This document shows, one piece after another, positions 9,446-21,352 of a stretch of 64,000 bases of DNA. The notes below the pieces were generated by a model. It saw only the letters and a program-made list of their open reading frames with translations. It had not been told where the DNA came from and did not search any database. The stretch comes from Amphibalanus amphitrite (taxonomy: Eukaryota; Arthropoda; Thecostraca; Balanomorpha; Balanidae), in contig NW_024882966.1 in the NCBI RefSeq assembly GCF_019059575.1, positions 90,726-154,725 of the forward strand, in the 5' to 3' direction. How positions within the stretch are numbered: position 1 is the first letter of the stretch; the number at the start of each line of letters is the position of its first letter. A program made the position numbers and the translations under genes.

Positions 9446-11092
9446 TTAAAGGGAGATAATGAGCTTTCTTTTTTCTTAAATTAAAATTACTCAACATCTA
9501 TACTATTTCTACTGTAGTTTCTATAAAATATGAAAATTTCCTAGCACATTTTCGTATGTGAAAAAGGTTTTTATTTTTGCAAAAAAGAAGCAGTACTTGC
9601 AGTACTTGTAACACCCACCGAAATGCGTTGTCCTTCTCTATAAAAAAGTCGCAGTATATGGCGCTTTTGTTTCAAACAGCGACGCTTGGGTTTTTGTTTA
9701 TGTTATCGCCTTGTCGTTGCTTGGTTGTAAGGATTCTAATTTGAATTAAGCCTAAGCTACACTAGCATGAATTTCGACGTTTTTTCGGTTTCTGCGGGAT
9801 TTCGGTTCGCGTCGTCAAGTTCGCCTCATAGCGAATGCATTGCGCAAGCTACACTGCCAGTCTGGCGTCCCGTGGAACGAAAACCCGCAAAAACCGACGA
9901 GTCGGAACCGAAAAAAAGTTCAGAGCTGTGAACTTTTTTTCGGTTTCTGCGGGATTTCGTTTTAGTGCTGAATTATTGAAAGTGATTGTTGCTAATAATA
10001 TTGTGACGATGGACCAGTTTCAAATGTAAATAATGAAAATGGTGTAATTCATGATTGAAAAAGACAAGATGTGCTTCAAAATCATCATTCTACTTCAAAT
10101 ATGATAATTGTAATTAAGCTGATAAATGATTATGATTGAAAATATATTCTTGTTAGCTGTAACATCTTTAAAACAATTATTTAATTATGATTTTGTTAAA
10201 ACACGATTATTAAAACACGAAAAATTAATGAATTTGATCACTTATCCATCACTATGCTATAAACAACACCGTCCACGCGGCGGCCGCCCGGAACGAAAAA
10301 ACGCAGAAACCGTAAAAACGCGGAAACCGAAATCACGCAGAAATCGAAAAAACGCTGATAGTGTAGCCTGAGCTTTAGAGTTAATTCGGTTTAGAATTAA
10401 TTAGATTCTAATTCGGGGGTACATAGTGCCTACTCTTCTTTGTTTCGGCATGCGGCATGCGGCACAAATGAACGGCATGCGCCAGAAACGCAGCCAAATC
10501 TTGCGATTGCGACTACGAAATTCATTATTTTGGCGTCAGAGCCTGAAGCGAAAAATACAAGCATATTTATTTCAAAAAGACTTCAGGTTTGTCGAACGGT
10601 GTTATGAGAATTTTGATAACAGTACTGCATAAGTTTTTCAGTGATGCCGCAAAAGTGTTGTATCTATCTTCTTTTATTGTGCAGTCGGCGGGACCGATTC
10701 AAAATTGAGTCGTTGCTACTAAAATAGCAGCATATGGCGTCAGATGATGAACAGGAAAAATAGTTGCGTAAATTTAGACATAAACCACCCCCAAACCATG
10801 AATATCTTTTGAAGGCACTATAGACGGCCATTAACTAACTAGATGTGATGAAGATCAAATGTAAGGAATACGCTCATTTTACAAAATTACATGCAAGTAC
10901 CAAAAAGTGATGTAAGTACTTATTCAACGGTCATTTTCAGCGCTCCCCGCTAACGTGACTTCAAGTTGAGATATTTGCGGCAAAGTACCGAATTGAGCAA
11001 AATGGTTTCAATTTACATTATAACTTGTTGTGTTTTGTCAGAAAATGGTCCTAACTCAGATTTTGTGGAAAAAGGTCATTATCTCCCTTTAA
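9446..11092. mobile_element. TTAA-flanked TIR element, about 1.64 kb
   Basis: AGGGAGATAATGA begins at 9450 and its complement ends at 11088, each bordered by TTAA (9446-9449, 11089-11092). TTAA targets occur in Kolobok and piggyBac elements; the AGGG terminus favours a Kolobok-like assignment, by inference. No transposase is visible. A second element is nested at about 9747-10378. It begins immediately after the tail of the LINE relic. Confidence 0.65.
9747..10378. mobile_element. Nested MITE with TTTCTGCGGGATTTCG motifs
   Basis: Imperfect inverted ends (CCTAAGCTACACTAGC on the left, GATAGTGTAGCCTGAGC on the right) enclose repeated CGGTTTCTGCGGGATTTCG in both orientations. A hairpin with a 17-bp perfect stem and loop GAGCTG lies at 9906-9945. 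No coding capacity is visible. Confidence 0.5.
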
Positions 11093-11358
11093 TCGCTCGG
11101 TTTAATATGAGCAGTATTCGTATTTGAACTGCGCCTAGAGGCCCATATACAAATCGGGAAAATATTGAGCACTTTTAACGTATGGGCACTCATAATTAGC
11201 AAACCGCAAAGTAAATATAAATATTATTTTTTGCGTGGTTCCATGCAACGAAACTACCTAAGGTACCTACAAATAGGTTCTAGATAATGTTCAAGTCATT
11301 CCCACGTCACCGCGCCCCGGCCCGGCACTGGAGCCAAGGTCGAGCTGAACGGATACCG

Positions 11359-11365
11359 TATATAA
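11359..11365 (+). promoter_or_regulatory. TATA box of the cuticle protein gene
   Basis: TATATAA lies 54 bp upstream of the start codon at 11419, which leaves room for a transcription start about 30 bp downstream and a short 5' UTR containing GTACAGCTC repeats. Cuticle genes commonly have such compact TATA promoters. Confidence 0.6.
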
Positions 11366-11418
11366 CGAGCCACCGGACGGACAGAAGGCAGTACAGCTCT
11401 GTACAGCTCACAGTCAAC

Positions 11419-12590
11419 ATGGCCTACGTCAAGGTAAGAACTCCGAGGCGCTAGACACAAATTTAAAGACACATTTGTCACTAAACATTACAACATGTAA
11501 ACATCAACAACTATCTGTGCAGCACTAACGGAACTTAAAGCAGTCATCAAAATGCCAAAAACTAGGGGAAACAGCCCTAGCATAAAGCATACAGCGAAAT
11601 TCGAAGAACAACAAAAGGCAAAAGAAAAAAAATATTCGCGATTCAGGGCAATTCGCGATTCAGGTCAACACTACGGAATACTTGTCAACAAACTTTTCAC
11701 TATTACTGTTGTTTCGAAAATATGTAAAAGACAGACGTTTTTTAGGCATAACTTTGAAAAATATAACTCTATTTTGGCACAGATGTGATTAACTAGTGAC
11801 AACAAAGGAAAGATAAAGTATTCAAATTTTGATTCATTTCAGAGTTCGCTAAACGCTCGCACCCCTCGTATTTCAGGTGCTGACCGCGTGTGCGCTGGTG
11901 GCCGCTGCTAGCGGAGCTCCCAGCACACCCCTGGCCTACGGCCACGGTTACGCCCATGGCTACGCCGCCTCTCCTGCCGCCTACGGCCTCGGCTACGCCG
12001 CCGTCGCACCGGCGCCCGTCGACGTGGTGGTCGGCCACGCTCCGGTCGCCAAGTCTGTCGAGGTGGTCGACTACGTGAACCCGCACCCCAAGTACGACTT
12101 CAGCTACGGCGTCTCGGACGGCTACACGGGCGACCACAAGTCGCAGGTGGAGAGCCGCGACGGTGACGTCGTGCGCGGACAGTACCGTCTCGTCGACCCC
12201 GACGGCACCGAGCGCGTCGTCACCTACACCGCCGACGACTACAACGGATTCCAGGCCACCGTCGAGAAGCGCCCTCTCGGCTACACCGCCCCCGTGGCTG
12301 CCCACGGCTACGCCGCCCCCGTTCCCGCCGTGGCTGCCCACGGCTACGCCGCCGCTGTTCCGGCCGTGGCCGTGCACGCCGCTCCGGTGGCCGTCTCCCA
12401 CCAGTCGGTCACCAAGTCGGAGGGTTACGATGTGCCCGTCGTCAAGGAGACGGTGCACACGGCTCCCGTCGTGGCCAAGGCGGTGCCGGCCGTCCACGCT
12501 GTCCACTCTGTGCACGCCGCGCCGGCCGTGCACTCTGTGCACACCGTGCACGCCGCCCCTGCCGTGCACTCCATCAGCCACGGCTATTAA
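11419..12590 (+). CDS. RR-2 cuticular protein
   Basis: This is a structural protein of the chitinous exoskeleton. Two exons, 11419-11433 and 11877-12590, give 242 residues. Exon 1 codes only MAYVK, followed by GTAAGA; exon 2 follows a TTTCAG acceptor and completes the signal peptide (about residues 1-18), so the intron interrupts the signal peptide as in many arthropod cuticle genes. Residues about 72-138 form an extended Rebers-Riddiford RR-2 chitin-binding domain ([34 protein letters not shown]). Alanine-, valine-, tyrosine- and histidine-rich low-complexity arms flank it; the C-terminus repeats VHSVHAAPA-like units. The codons are strongly GC-rich, unlike the AT-rich flanks. The gene lies between the two hAT-like composites. 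Confidence 0.92.
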
Positions 12591-13346
12591 CTAACTCCTG
12601 TACTTTCTGTAAAAAATGTACATCTATCCAAAGAACTATGTTGCCACTGTGAAATGTACAGAGCTGTATTTTCCGTAATTTGATTATCTTGCTACTGAAT
12701 TTAGTGTCGTGTTAAATACATGTCAATAGTGAAGGTACCCGACGCTTTGGTTGATAGCCATCATTTTCAGTTACCCGACCCGATTTGTAGGCAAGAAACA
12801 AGGGGTATTTGGATGAGCTCAACACATGCATGAAACGCCTGTTTTTGCCTTTCTCTGCGGTCGTCAGCCTTAGCTATTCCGATCCAGATTTGAAGGCACG
12901 TATTTTTTAACTTCTAATTACACCTTTTAATCACTTTTTCTTTCACTGAAAAAAGGTATCTAAATTTTGGAAAACGCCATCAGAGCGAGTGATAAAAGGG
13001 AAACCTGAAAATTAAAGTTTACTTTAGTTGCTGTTGATCATATTTTCTGCATTGCAGGCTAGTTTACATGTAGCCGAGCTAATATTCTCATACGTTGCGA
13101 TTAGCTCGCGGAAATGGTTTACCGAAGAATTTTTCACAAAAAAAAAAAAAAATAGAGTAAATAGAACTTACAATAATCAAAAACGTTTTTGGCATGCATT
13201 TTTGAAACGTCACAAACAATAAATGATCACACATAACTGGTTTGATGGCAAAACGTTTTGCAAAAGCCTGTTTCATCACGAAATGCAGCCGTTACATGAC
13301 TAGCGCTCGTGCTCGACACTGCCCTTAGTACAAATGCGCAACTTAC
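12591..13346. other. Cuticle gene 3' flank, no further gene seen
   Basis: AT-rich sequence follows the stop codon. ATTAAA near 13011 is a possible polyadenylation signal. No exon is recognisable on either strand up to the TTC8 exon. An A-run lies at 13138-13152. Confidence 0.4.
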
Positions 13347-13448
13347 CTGGTCGTATGGGTGGCCGATCAGGATTTCGGAGCACTTGTCCGCACAAGCTTC
13401 GAAATTTCTACGGCGATACAGACTGATTGCTTGAAACAGCGGATCCAT
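13347..13448 (-). CDS. TTC8: First coding exon of TTC8 (BBS8) homologue
   Basis: TTC8/BBS8 is a tetratricopeptide subunit of the BBSome, which sorts membrane cargo for cilia. Reading leftward from the ATG at 13448-13446, 34 codons begin MDPLFQAISLYRRRNFEACA and end with PYDQ. This matches the start of animal TTC8, which has a similar RRRKF...CADLC...SPYDQ pattern. A good donor (CAG|GTAAGT, complement ACTTAC at 13341-13346) follows in phase 0, so this is a complete exon 1. I could not find any of the later TPR exons to the left. Either the first intron is very long and leaves the window, or this is an orphan exon. If the gene is intact, the cuticle gene and a hAT-like composite lie in its first intron. 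Confidence 0.7.
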
Positions 13449-13935
13449 TGTAGCATCAATCGGTTTGGTTGCTCTTGTTTTCTTAACCGATGAGTATTTT
13501 TACCCTGGCCGTATTCTGCAAGCAAAAAGTTTACGCTTTATCAGTTCAGACACATACTAAAAACAAGCCTATGACACAAGTTACTTTTCATACAGGCTTA
13601 AAAAAATTAGCGCGCCTAACCTTTTCATGATTTCCGTCCATTTGACCAACAATAATTCAGAGCCTTTCGTCGCCTTCATCTTCTGTTGATATGCCAATGA
13701 GTAAGAACACCATTTAGCGACCAGCAGGCTGAGAATGGGAGCTTGAAGATTCTAGCTGGCAGCTATGCATAAAAACGATACGCCGCGAACTGCAAAGGCT
13801 CATTCTGTATGTCGTTTGTTTTTGTTGGGTTAGGCCCTTACGGTCTGACAAGACCATTGCAGAGCCGTAACTCTGCAACGGCCGAATGTCGGATGTTGGT
13901 CTTTTTTATTGCTAAAATAATACATTGGTGCCATG

Positions 13936-14435
13936 TTAAAGGGACCCTCCCACCTTCAAAAAAGTTAATGAATTGGCATGAAAGTGATGTCCCTTGGTTC
14001 AGAAAGAGCGAAACCGAATATCTACCAAATATCTTCACCGAAAAATATTCACTGGTTTTCAAGATATTAGGCTTTTACTTTTGTTTACATTTTGGGATCT
14101 CCCCTGTTACTAGCGACTTTATTTGGAAGCAATAATTTGGCAGACTTAAAGTGCGGCAGACGTTGCGCGCAAAGCAGCGTATACCACCACGTGTTAACGA
14201 TGGTTTTAGTCTAAGATTTAAAAATCGTAAAATCTCCGCTGACGTCACAAATTCTAAGGGGGCATTCCAATGCATTAGCCCCTTAGAATCCGAAAACTGC
14301 AAGTTTGAAATTCCATATCTTCGAATTAAAGAATTTTTCGATGTTGTGAGTGCCCAAACCGGTATTTGCAGGCCATGGCCACCAATTTGGCTATCTCAAC
14401 TCAAAACTAATGTTAAGGTGGGAGTGTCCCTTTAA
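13936..14435. mobile_element. TTAA-flanked MITE, about 0.5 kb
   Basis: AGGGACCCTCCCACCTT begins at 13940 and AAGGTGGGAGTGTCCCT ends at 14431, each bordered by TTAA. The terminus resembles Kolobok-type MITEs. It is non-coding. Confidence 0.7.
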
Positions 14436-15594
14436 TGATCATTAACTTAACAATTAATTTAAAATAATCATGGCAAACGCCATCTATTACGATAAAACGA
14501 GACTTACTGCATCTGGGTCAGTCAGCCGTTACGTAGTTTGAGTGTTATGATATCCTTGGTTCGAGTTCTTTCGGGAAACCAAGGCAGTAGGTACATACCT
14601 ACAATCCACAGATGTGCGGTTTCAGTGGTTTCAGTCATGGGTATGTTCTGCTTCTGAAGCTTAGAAACGATTAGCCAGACTACAATGAAACTTTGGAATG
14701 TAGCTTACATGCATCGTTACCCTTGCAGCTGCAACTTTATCTATTTAGGTCTTCTTTTCGATTACTCCGCATTAAAAAATCGCCAGTCAAAGCCATCCGT
14801 TGAGATTGGTAAAGCCGCACATTACTTTGGCGGTAGTCTGTATGTACATACATACCTATGCCGGGATTTTCGGGCGTCACGAATCGCGTGGCATACAAAT
14901 CCACGACCGTTCCCTCCTTTCCATCCCCAGGATAGTCAAATTATTTTCCTCCACGCCTCTCTCCCCTGCTCCGGGCTGGACAGGCGCAACTTTATCCCAT
15001 GCGGGCGGCTCCCATTGGAGCGCACCGCCGCTCCTAAGGGATACAACCGTAGCCGGATGCAGTGAGTACTTGGGACAGTGTTGGAAATAAGGCCCTTTGC
15101 TGGTCCCAGTCGGGTCAAAACGATTTTGTGCTTCTTTACAAATTTATACTCCGGCACATGAAATTTCTGAAATTTCCAGCCTATGTAAAGAAAACTGCTA
15201 TTATTACGCCATAACAAACTTTATAGCAGTGAGCGAACACATTTTATCGACTGTCACATCTAGCAGGCCAAACATATATGATTTTCCTGTTGAGTGTTCT
15301 AAAAGCTGGCCGGTTCTCCGGAACAGATTTTATCCTCCGGAACCAGGACCAAAATTCACAATTCCAGCATTGACTTGGGGGGCTGGTCGGCCTGTCCTTT
15401 TGGACGGGCTCAGCCCCGTTGACTCACTAGGGTGCCCGCCCAGACCAACGTCTCCCCCTAATTCCTATCATCCTTCCGGCCCTGAAATGGTCTCGTCAGA
15501 CCGAAGGTGTCTAGCCTAACAAGGCAAACGAATGCAAATCTAAGCGAAAGACAATACTACCTAAATTGTACATAGGCAATGATGTGCCAAGCAG
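14436..15594. other. No gene recognised
   Basis: The stretch contains a small hairpin (CCTTGGTT...AACCAAGG near 14553-14583) and several open frames of up to 140 codons with no motif I recognise. No terminal repeats were identified. Confidence 0.35.
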
Positions 15595-15599
15595 CAAAT

Positions 15600-17737
15600 G
15601 GGGCATTCCATGTCAACCGGAACAGCCAAAATCGGTCACCTCTGCGATTTTGTTCAAACTTGGTATACTTATTGGCTATTGGATGAAACCTCTGAGGGTG
15701 AAAAGATTTTGTCATATGCCCTCGGGCTACAGAGATACAAGTCGCTAAACTTCTGCTTTTTGAGCAGAATTGGACGTGTATTGCAATCTTGAAAGATCTA
15801 TAGCTTCAACATTTTTGAAGCTATTAGTTTCAAACAAACTGAAACGTGTACATAAGGAGTTATGCTAGTAAAAATTGACAATGTTAACATTTTTTGGTGA
15901 TTTTGAATTTATTTTATTTTGAATTAATTTCTTAAAATGTAATTTGTGAAAAATGGGTACCCTTCGATTTTGCTCAAATTTAGATATTGTCTTCCACTAC
16001 ACGCAAGGCACACGTGCTGAGAAAATTAGAGTGGGCCAACGATAACTTTGGATGATATAGCAACAAGTAGTGCAACGTAGCACGGGCGGTGGAAGGGGCC
16101 GATTTCGCTAACTCCACCTGTTTATCGCCAATAACTCACGCCATAATTATTACATTAACGTCAAACTTTCAGCATCTGTCCAGAATCGAATTGCAAATCC
16201 TCCCGCGCAAGAAATAGGTAAATCGGTCCACAACTTTTCTAGTTATAGCGGTGTAAAGTCAAACATTCCTGCCGGAGCGGTTCGGCGGCCGGCGCCGGCC
16301 GTTGCCGCCTGAATGGTAGACTGTGCCGGCGCGGGACGGTTACATCTTTGCACCGCGCTTCTTACCGCTGATTATGATCAATTCGTGTCAAATTTTGTGT
16401 GAAGGCTTAAAAATGTACAGGCAATCTAATGTTTGAATAAATACGAAAATCAACTGGTAAAATTAAACTATTTAGGGTGCAAACACAATATGTGACTATG
16501 ACGTTTCCCGCGTCGGCCGATCCCCGCCTCTGCCGGCGACATCTTACTCTTAGCAAGCCACTAACTGCCAAATTTATGTTAAGATTAACTAGAGATTCTC
16601 ATAACACTACAAATGTCGTATAAAGGAAGAAAAAAGAAAATCAGCCAGTATCTCTTAGAGCAATGGGCGTATAAACGCATATTTTGATCACGTTTAACCT
16701 CATTTGATCTTGAATATATTGATCTAGGGCCATGAAATTGGCACACGATAAAGTTCCCCGCCACCCCACCTTCAATTCGAATTCCGTTTTTTTTAATACC
16801 TTTTTTGGCTAAACCGGGCTTTTCTCCCCTGACGCTGGGAGAGTCAGGCGTATTTTCTTTTTGCAACCAAAGAGAGGCGCTGCCCGGAGAATGCCCAATT
16901 TCATCATTAAAAACTGGCTAACGATGACCAGCTATCTTCGTGGCTTAGTAGTAAGTGTGCCGAATGTACCCACCTCGAAAGCTAAAGGTCGCTGGCTCGC
17001 AGCGGGTCAGCCTGAAGTGTTTAACACGCATTTGTTTTTTAAGTAGCATCTGGCCAACCGGCAACTGTCGTGAGGGCTTATGTTCGTAATCTAGGTAGCA
17101 TTTGGCCAGTCGGCAACTGCCGTGAGGGCTGTACATATTTACGCGTGTTAGATTAGGTCAGGTCACGTCAGGTCAGGTTTGGTTTGCTTTGGTTTGGGGT
17201 AGAAAGAAGCATCTCCGGGTAGCGCCTCTACTTGGTTGCTAAAACGAAACACGCGAGTGCCAGACATTACGAAGTCCAAAAGACAGTTACGTAGACGTCG
17301 GCCCATTCTAGATTTTTTATATGATGTAGCTTATGTATAGGAGAATAAAATATGTAAAAATCAGCAAAATCGAAGGGTACCCATTTTTCAGAAAATCAAA
17401 ATTTATTTTTTGAATTTTAATTAAGTTCACTAATTAGTTAAGTACGTCAATATTGTTATCCTCAAATTAAAGCCTGACCTATTCCCTCCATTTCACACTT
17501 TGTTTCGTGGTGATATGTCTAAAACTTCAATGGTTATGACGCTTTAAAGATGATAATGTGCCTTGCCTAAGTCAATGTTTGATGACGTGTATCTCGGAAA
17601 CGTGACGTCATATCTTGGCAAAAATATGTCTCCTTTATTTTCACATATAGATGAGTAGTTTCACAAAGTTTCGCAAAAATCGGAGAAGGTGAGGTTCAAA
17701 ATGATCATTTTTTGTCCCACTTGACGTGAAATGCCCC
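15600..17737. mobile_element. Long-TIR element with GGGGCATTCC ends, copy 1
   Basis: GGGGCATTCCATGTCAA begins at 15600 and TTGACGTGAAATGCCCC ends at 17737. It is flanked by AAAT on both sides (15596-15599, 17738-17741), or by CAAAT if the last C is shared. Inner segments are also inverted repeats: GGGTACCCTTCGATTTTGC near 15956 faces its complement near 17370, so the terminal repeats are several hundred bases long. No transposase is evident. A relative with the same termini is at 50507-56635. A four-base duplication occurs in Ginger1, Sola1 and others; I do not assign a superfamily. Confidence 0.7.
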
Positions 17738-17741
17738 AAAT

Positions 17742-18491
17742 ATTTTATGCCGTAACTCGTAAGTTAGGCAAGCGTCAGCAATCTCCAGCCCGCGTCTCTG
17801 ACGCCCTGCTCGAGGGCCGCGACTGATGTTGACGATAATTTATTATTCTAATCTCGCTGTGCCCAGCTGGCAGCATTGACTGCCCCAAAATGTTTGTGTA
17901 CGATGAAGACGAACTGACAATGATTTATTTAATACGCAATTAAGCCTGCATACACTGAACCCGAGCCACTCAGCAACGACGTTAGTATGGACTTGGCAAT
18001 GGCATCAGGGCTGAGGAGTCGGAGTCGGAGTCATTCGGAGTCGACGGTGGAAATCGCCTCTAGCACCCCGGTACCTTTAGACTTATACTGTTTATACTGT
18101 TCTGACAGGAGCCTCGAAGTCAGACCAGAATAGGTTTTGGAAACTGAAATCGGAGTCGGGGTCACCGAAAAAAATTGACTCCGCAGAACCACAATGAATG
18201 CGGAGTCGAAGTCGGAGTTGGTAGACGAGAGTAGCCGATTGTTCTGCCCGGAGTGAGAGTCGGAGCTGATTTTTGAAATCTGGAGTCGGAGTTTGAGTCA
18301 CCGAAAATCTATAGACTCCGCAGCCGTTTGGCATAGAGACCCACTGCTACCATAGGCGGCGGAACGTGGAGGGCATGGGGCACCATGCCCCCTTTGATTT
18401 TGGCATTTTAACCCGGCAGGCGGTGGGCCTCCCGGCCACCTTCCGCGCGGTGGGGGGAGGGGACATTTTTTTTGCCCCCGTATCTCCGAAA
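17742..18491. repeat. GGAGTC-rich degenerate repeat and start of another repeat family
   Basis: From about 18014 to 18320 GGAGTC/GACTCC hexamers recur every 6 or 12 bases with substitutions, forming a degenerate hexamer satellite. From about 18350 a segment (ATAGGCGGCGGAACG, then a GGCACCATGCCCC hairpin and TTTGATTTTGGCATTTTAAC) matches an interspersed repeat also seen inverted at 45190-45328. The hAT-like composite copy 2 is inserted just to the right. Confidence 0.55.
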
Positions 18492-18499
18492 CTACTGGA
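18492..18499. repeat. 8-bp target-site duplication of composite copy 2 (CTACTGGA)
   Basis: CTACTGGA precedes the CAGTGGCG end and is repeated exactly at 23972-23979 after the other end. It differs from the AAGACAAT of copy 1. Confidence 0.9.
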
Positions 18500-20338
18500 C
18501 AGTGGCGCAGCCAGAACTCTGGCGACGGGGGTGAGAGACGTTCGCGATGGGCCCCCCAGCAAAGTGGGCCCCCTCAACCTAATGGGGGCCCCTTACCAAC
18601 AACGAAAGGTCAGATCATTGTCCTGATCATTACCAGCCAAATCGGGGAAAAGGACACATATCTATTGATCTGAAGAGACGCGTAAAAAACAACAGCATAT
18701 TTACAAAAACACGACCATTCTGCCCATATTTGCTGGGGGCGTGCAATTGATGGCCAGCGGCCACTCAAATGGTCGGGCTAGGTCATTAAAAAAGGTCAAC
18801 ATCAGTTTTTCGACTATTACTTTTGATATAGGAGAGGTAGAGTAATGAAATTGTCTTGAAGGTGTTAATCATCCATACGGATCAGTTGATGACTTTCATG
18901 AACTTCTCAAGTAAGAGCATGCCCTTGATCTGCGGTCACATTTTGAAGTTGAAATTTTTATGTGAAATTATAGGTGTTAACATTCGATGCATGTTAACGA
19001 GGGAATGATGACAAAGTAACAGTCTCATAATTTTTCTCACCAAAGTTCTTGCAAAAATTCTTAGCAAAACTATTTTGGTAAAATGCGACTATTTAGATGG
19101 TTTTGCCCTCTGCTCTGTTGCCAAACCATTGACATGAGGCATTGAGGTCAAATCTTAAAAGCGAAAGCGTTTTGAAAGGCCCATCGAATGAGTTGTTCCG
19201 CGAAGCTCTAGCTCTTTGGTTCACGAGTTATACGGTTATTTGTGAAAATATAAAAACAAGAATTTTTTCGTCGTAATCTTGTGTTTGTGTTTATCATAAT
19301 TTTATCATAATTTCATCTTCAATGACCTCAGCGATGACCTAATCGCAAAATGAGCTCTACGATTCTGAAGCATCGTACAGCTAGGTATCTGTTGCTTTTC
19401 TCGTCTTTCTAGCCTTCTTAAATTATGATCGGGTTTGGCCGATACGCCCCCCCCCCCCATGGCTGATTGCACGCGTTAGAGAGCTATCGAACCCACTTTC
19501 AGAGCGCTATAGCTTTATATGTCCTCGAGTGTCGAAATAGGCGAAACTTTTCCTTCGATGAACATGATGACGTGGGCTTTGGTCTGAACTGCAACATGAC
19601 TGAAGTAATTTCTCCATGATTTTCGACGCTCTTTAGAAAGCCGCCTGCCGCTGCACTTGTCGCTACGTGACCCTGGAGTCAGGTAAGAAGGGAATATTCA
19701 AACACCCCTCAGGGGCGTAAAACTGGAAAGCCTGGGGCCCTGCTCTGCGGGGCGCGGTCGAGCTAGGCTAGAGCTAGTTCGGGATGTTTACAAGCCCACG
19801 TAAAGCCTTCAAGAATCTGCATAGAGCACAGGCCTTCCAAGACTTGGGGGTTTAGATATCAACAATCGACATAGTCTTTTGAGACCTGCGTGGTGGCTAT
19901 CAGAGGTCGGTGGGCCCCTCAAAAGCCGGTGCAGGAGCCTCAGGTGTCAGTTTGGAGCCATCATGGACCGGTGTGGAGTCCTGATGAATACCTTGGCGTC
20001 AAACCCCTAGACGGGCGGTGAGGCAGGCATAGGCCTGAAGAGAAGAGGAATTTTCAGATGTCGGCTTGACATCTTAAGGGCCTTGCATGGCTTTCTCAGA
20101 GGCTGACATATCGTACTACGGGACCTCCATGAGCCTCAAAAACCTCTATGGGCCCCCTCACGCTTGGGGTAGGCTTCCTGAAGCATAAAATCTCTGAGTC
20201 TTGAGATGGGCCCATTAGACATGAACTGGGCCATCAATATACATGTGGTGAATTGACCTTTATCAAGCATGATATCGGCTCAACCAGGATTGGGATAGGC
20301 CCTCTCAGACCCAGACCAGGCACCGAGTACGGACCCTC

Positions 20339-21181
20339 CCACACGTAGGATGATCCTTTCATTCCTGGGATGAGTCTTCTCAGGCCTGAACTGGGCCCTC
20401 TCAGACCTGAAATGGGCCCCTCTCAAGCCTGAAGTGGACCCTCTCAGGCCTCAAATAGGTCCTCTAGGGCCTGAAATGGGCCCTCTCAGGCCTGACATTA
20501 GCCGTCTCAGACCTGAAATGGGCCCTCTCAGACCTGAAATGGCCCCCTCAGCCCGGAAATGGTCCCTATCATGTCGAAAAAGGGCCCCCTCATACCGCAA
20601 CTGGGCCCTCTCAGGTCTGAAATGGTGCCTCTTATGCCTGAAACGGGCCCTCTCTGGCCTGAAATGGGCCCTCTCAAGCTTGAAATGGGCCCCCTCAGAC
20701 CTGAAATGGGCCCTATCAGGCCTCAAACATGCCCTCTAGGGCCTGAAATGGACCCCTTCAGGCCTGAAATGGGCCCTCACAGGCATCAAATGGGCCCTCT
20801 CAGGCCTGAAATGGGCCCCTCTCAAGCCTCAAACAGGCCCTCTAAGGCCTGAAATGGGCCCGCTCAAGCTTCAACTGGGCCCCTTCAGGCCTGAAATGGG
20901 CCCCTCTCAGGCCTGAAATGGGCCCTATCAGGCCTCAAACATGCCCTCTAGGGCCTGAAATGGACCCCTTCAGGTCTGAAATGGGCCCTCACAGGCATCA
21001 AATGGGCCTTCTCAGGCCTGAAATGGGCCCCTGAGAGGGCCTCTCAAGCCTCAAACAGGCCCTCTAAGGCCTGAAATGGGCCCTCTCAAGCTTCAACTGG
21101 GCCCCTTCAGGCCTGAAATGGGCCTTCACAGACCTGAAATGGGCCCTCTCAGGTCTGAAATGGCCCTCTCATGCCATGGAT
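20339..21181. repeat. GGGCCC/AGGCCT minisatellite, copy 2
   Basis: This is the inverted counterpart of 6238-7080, with the same unit and the same internal higher-order duplication. Confidence 0.9.
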
Positions 21182-21352
21182 GTACCCCCTTTAATCATAA
21201 AATGGGACTATAAATCCTAAAGGGGGGGGGGGCTATCAGGCCTGAACACTGTTTTTCAGTCCTATGGCGGACCTTGACATTAGTGATAGAAAATTGTCAG
21301 GCTGCATAACGTTACAAATGAAATGGATGGCTGTGATGAGCATCGTTATATA

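Noticed and set aside
11793-12581. 262-codon frame antisense to the cuticle gene
   Set aside because: It is a shadow of the GC-rich, repetitive cuticle coding sequence; the sense strand has signal peptide, splice sites, TATA box and RR-2 domain.
14553-14583. GGTTCGAG near 14558 as part of a tRNA gene
   Set aside because: It sits in a simple hairpin (CCTTGGTT...AACCAAGG) with no cloverleaf.
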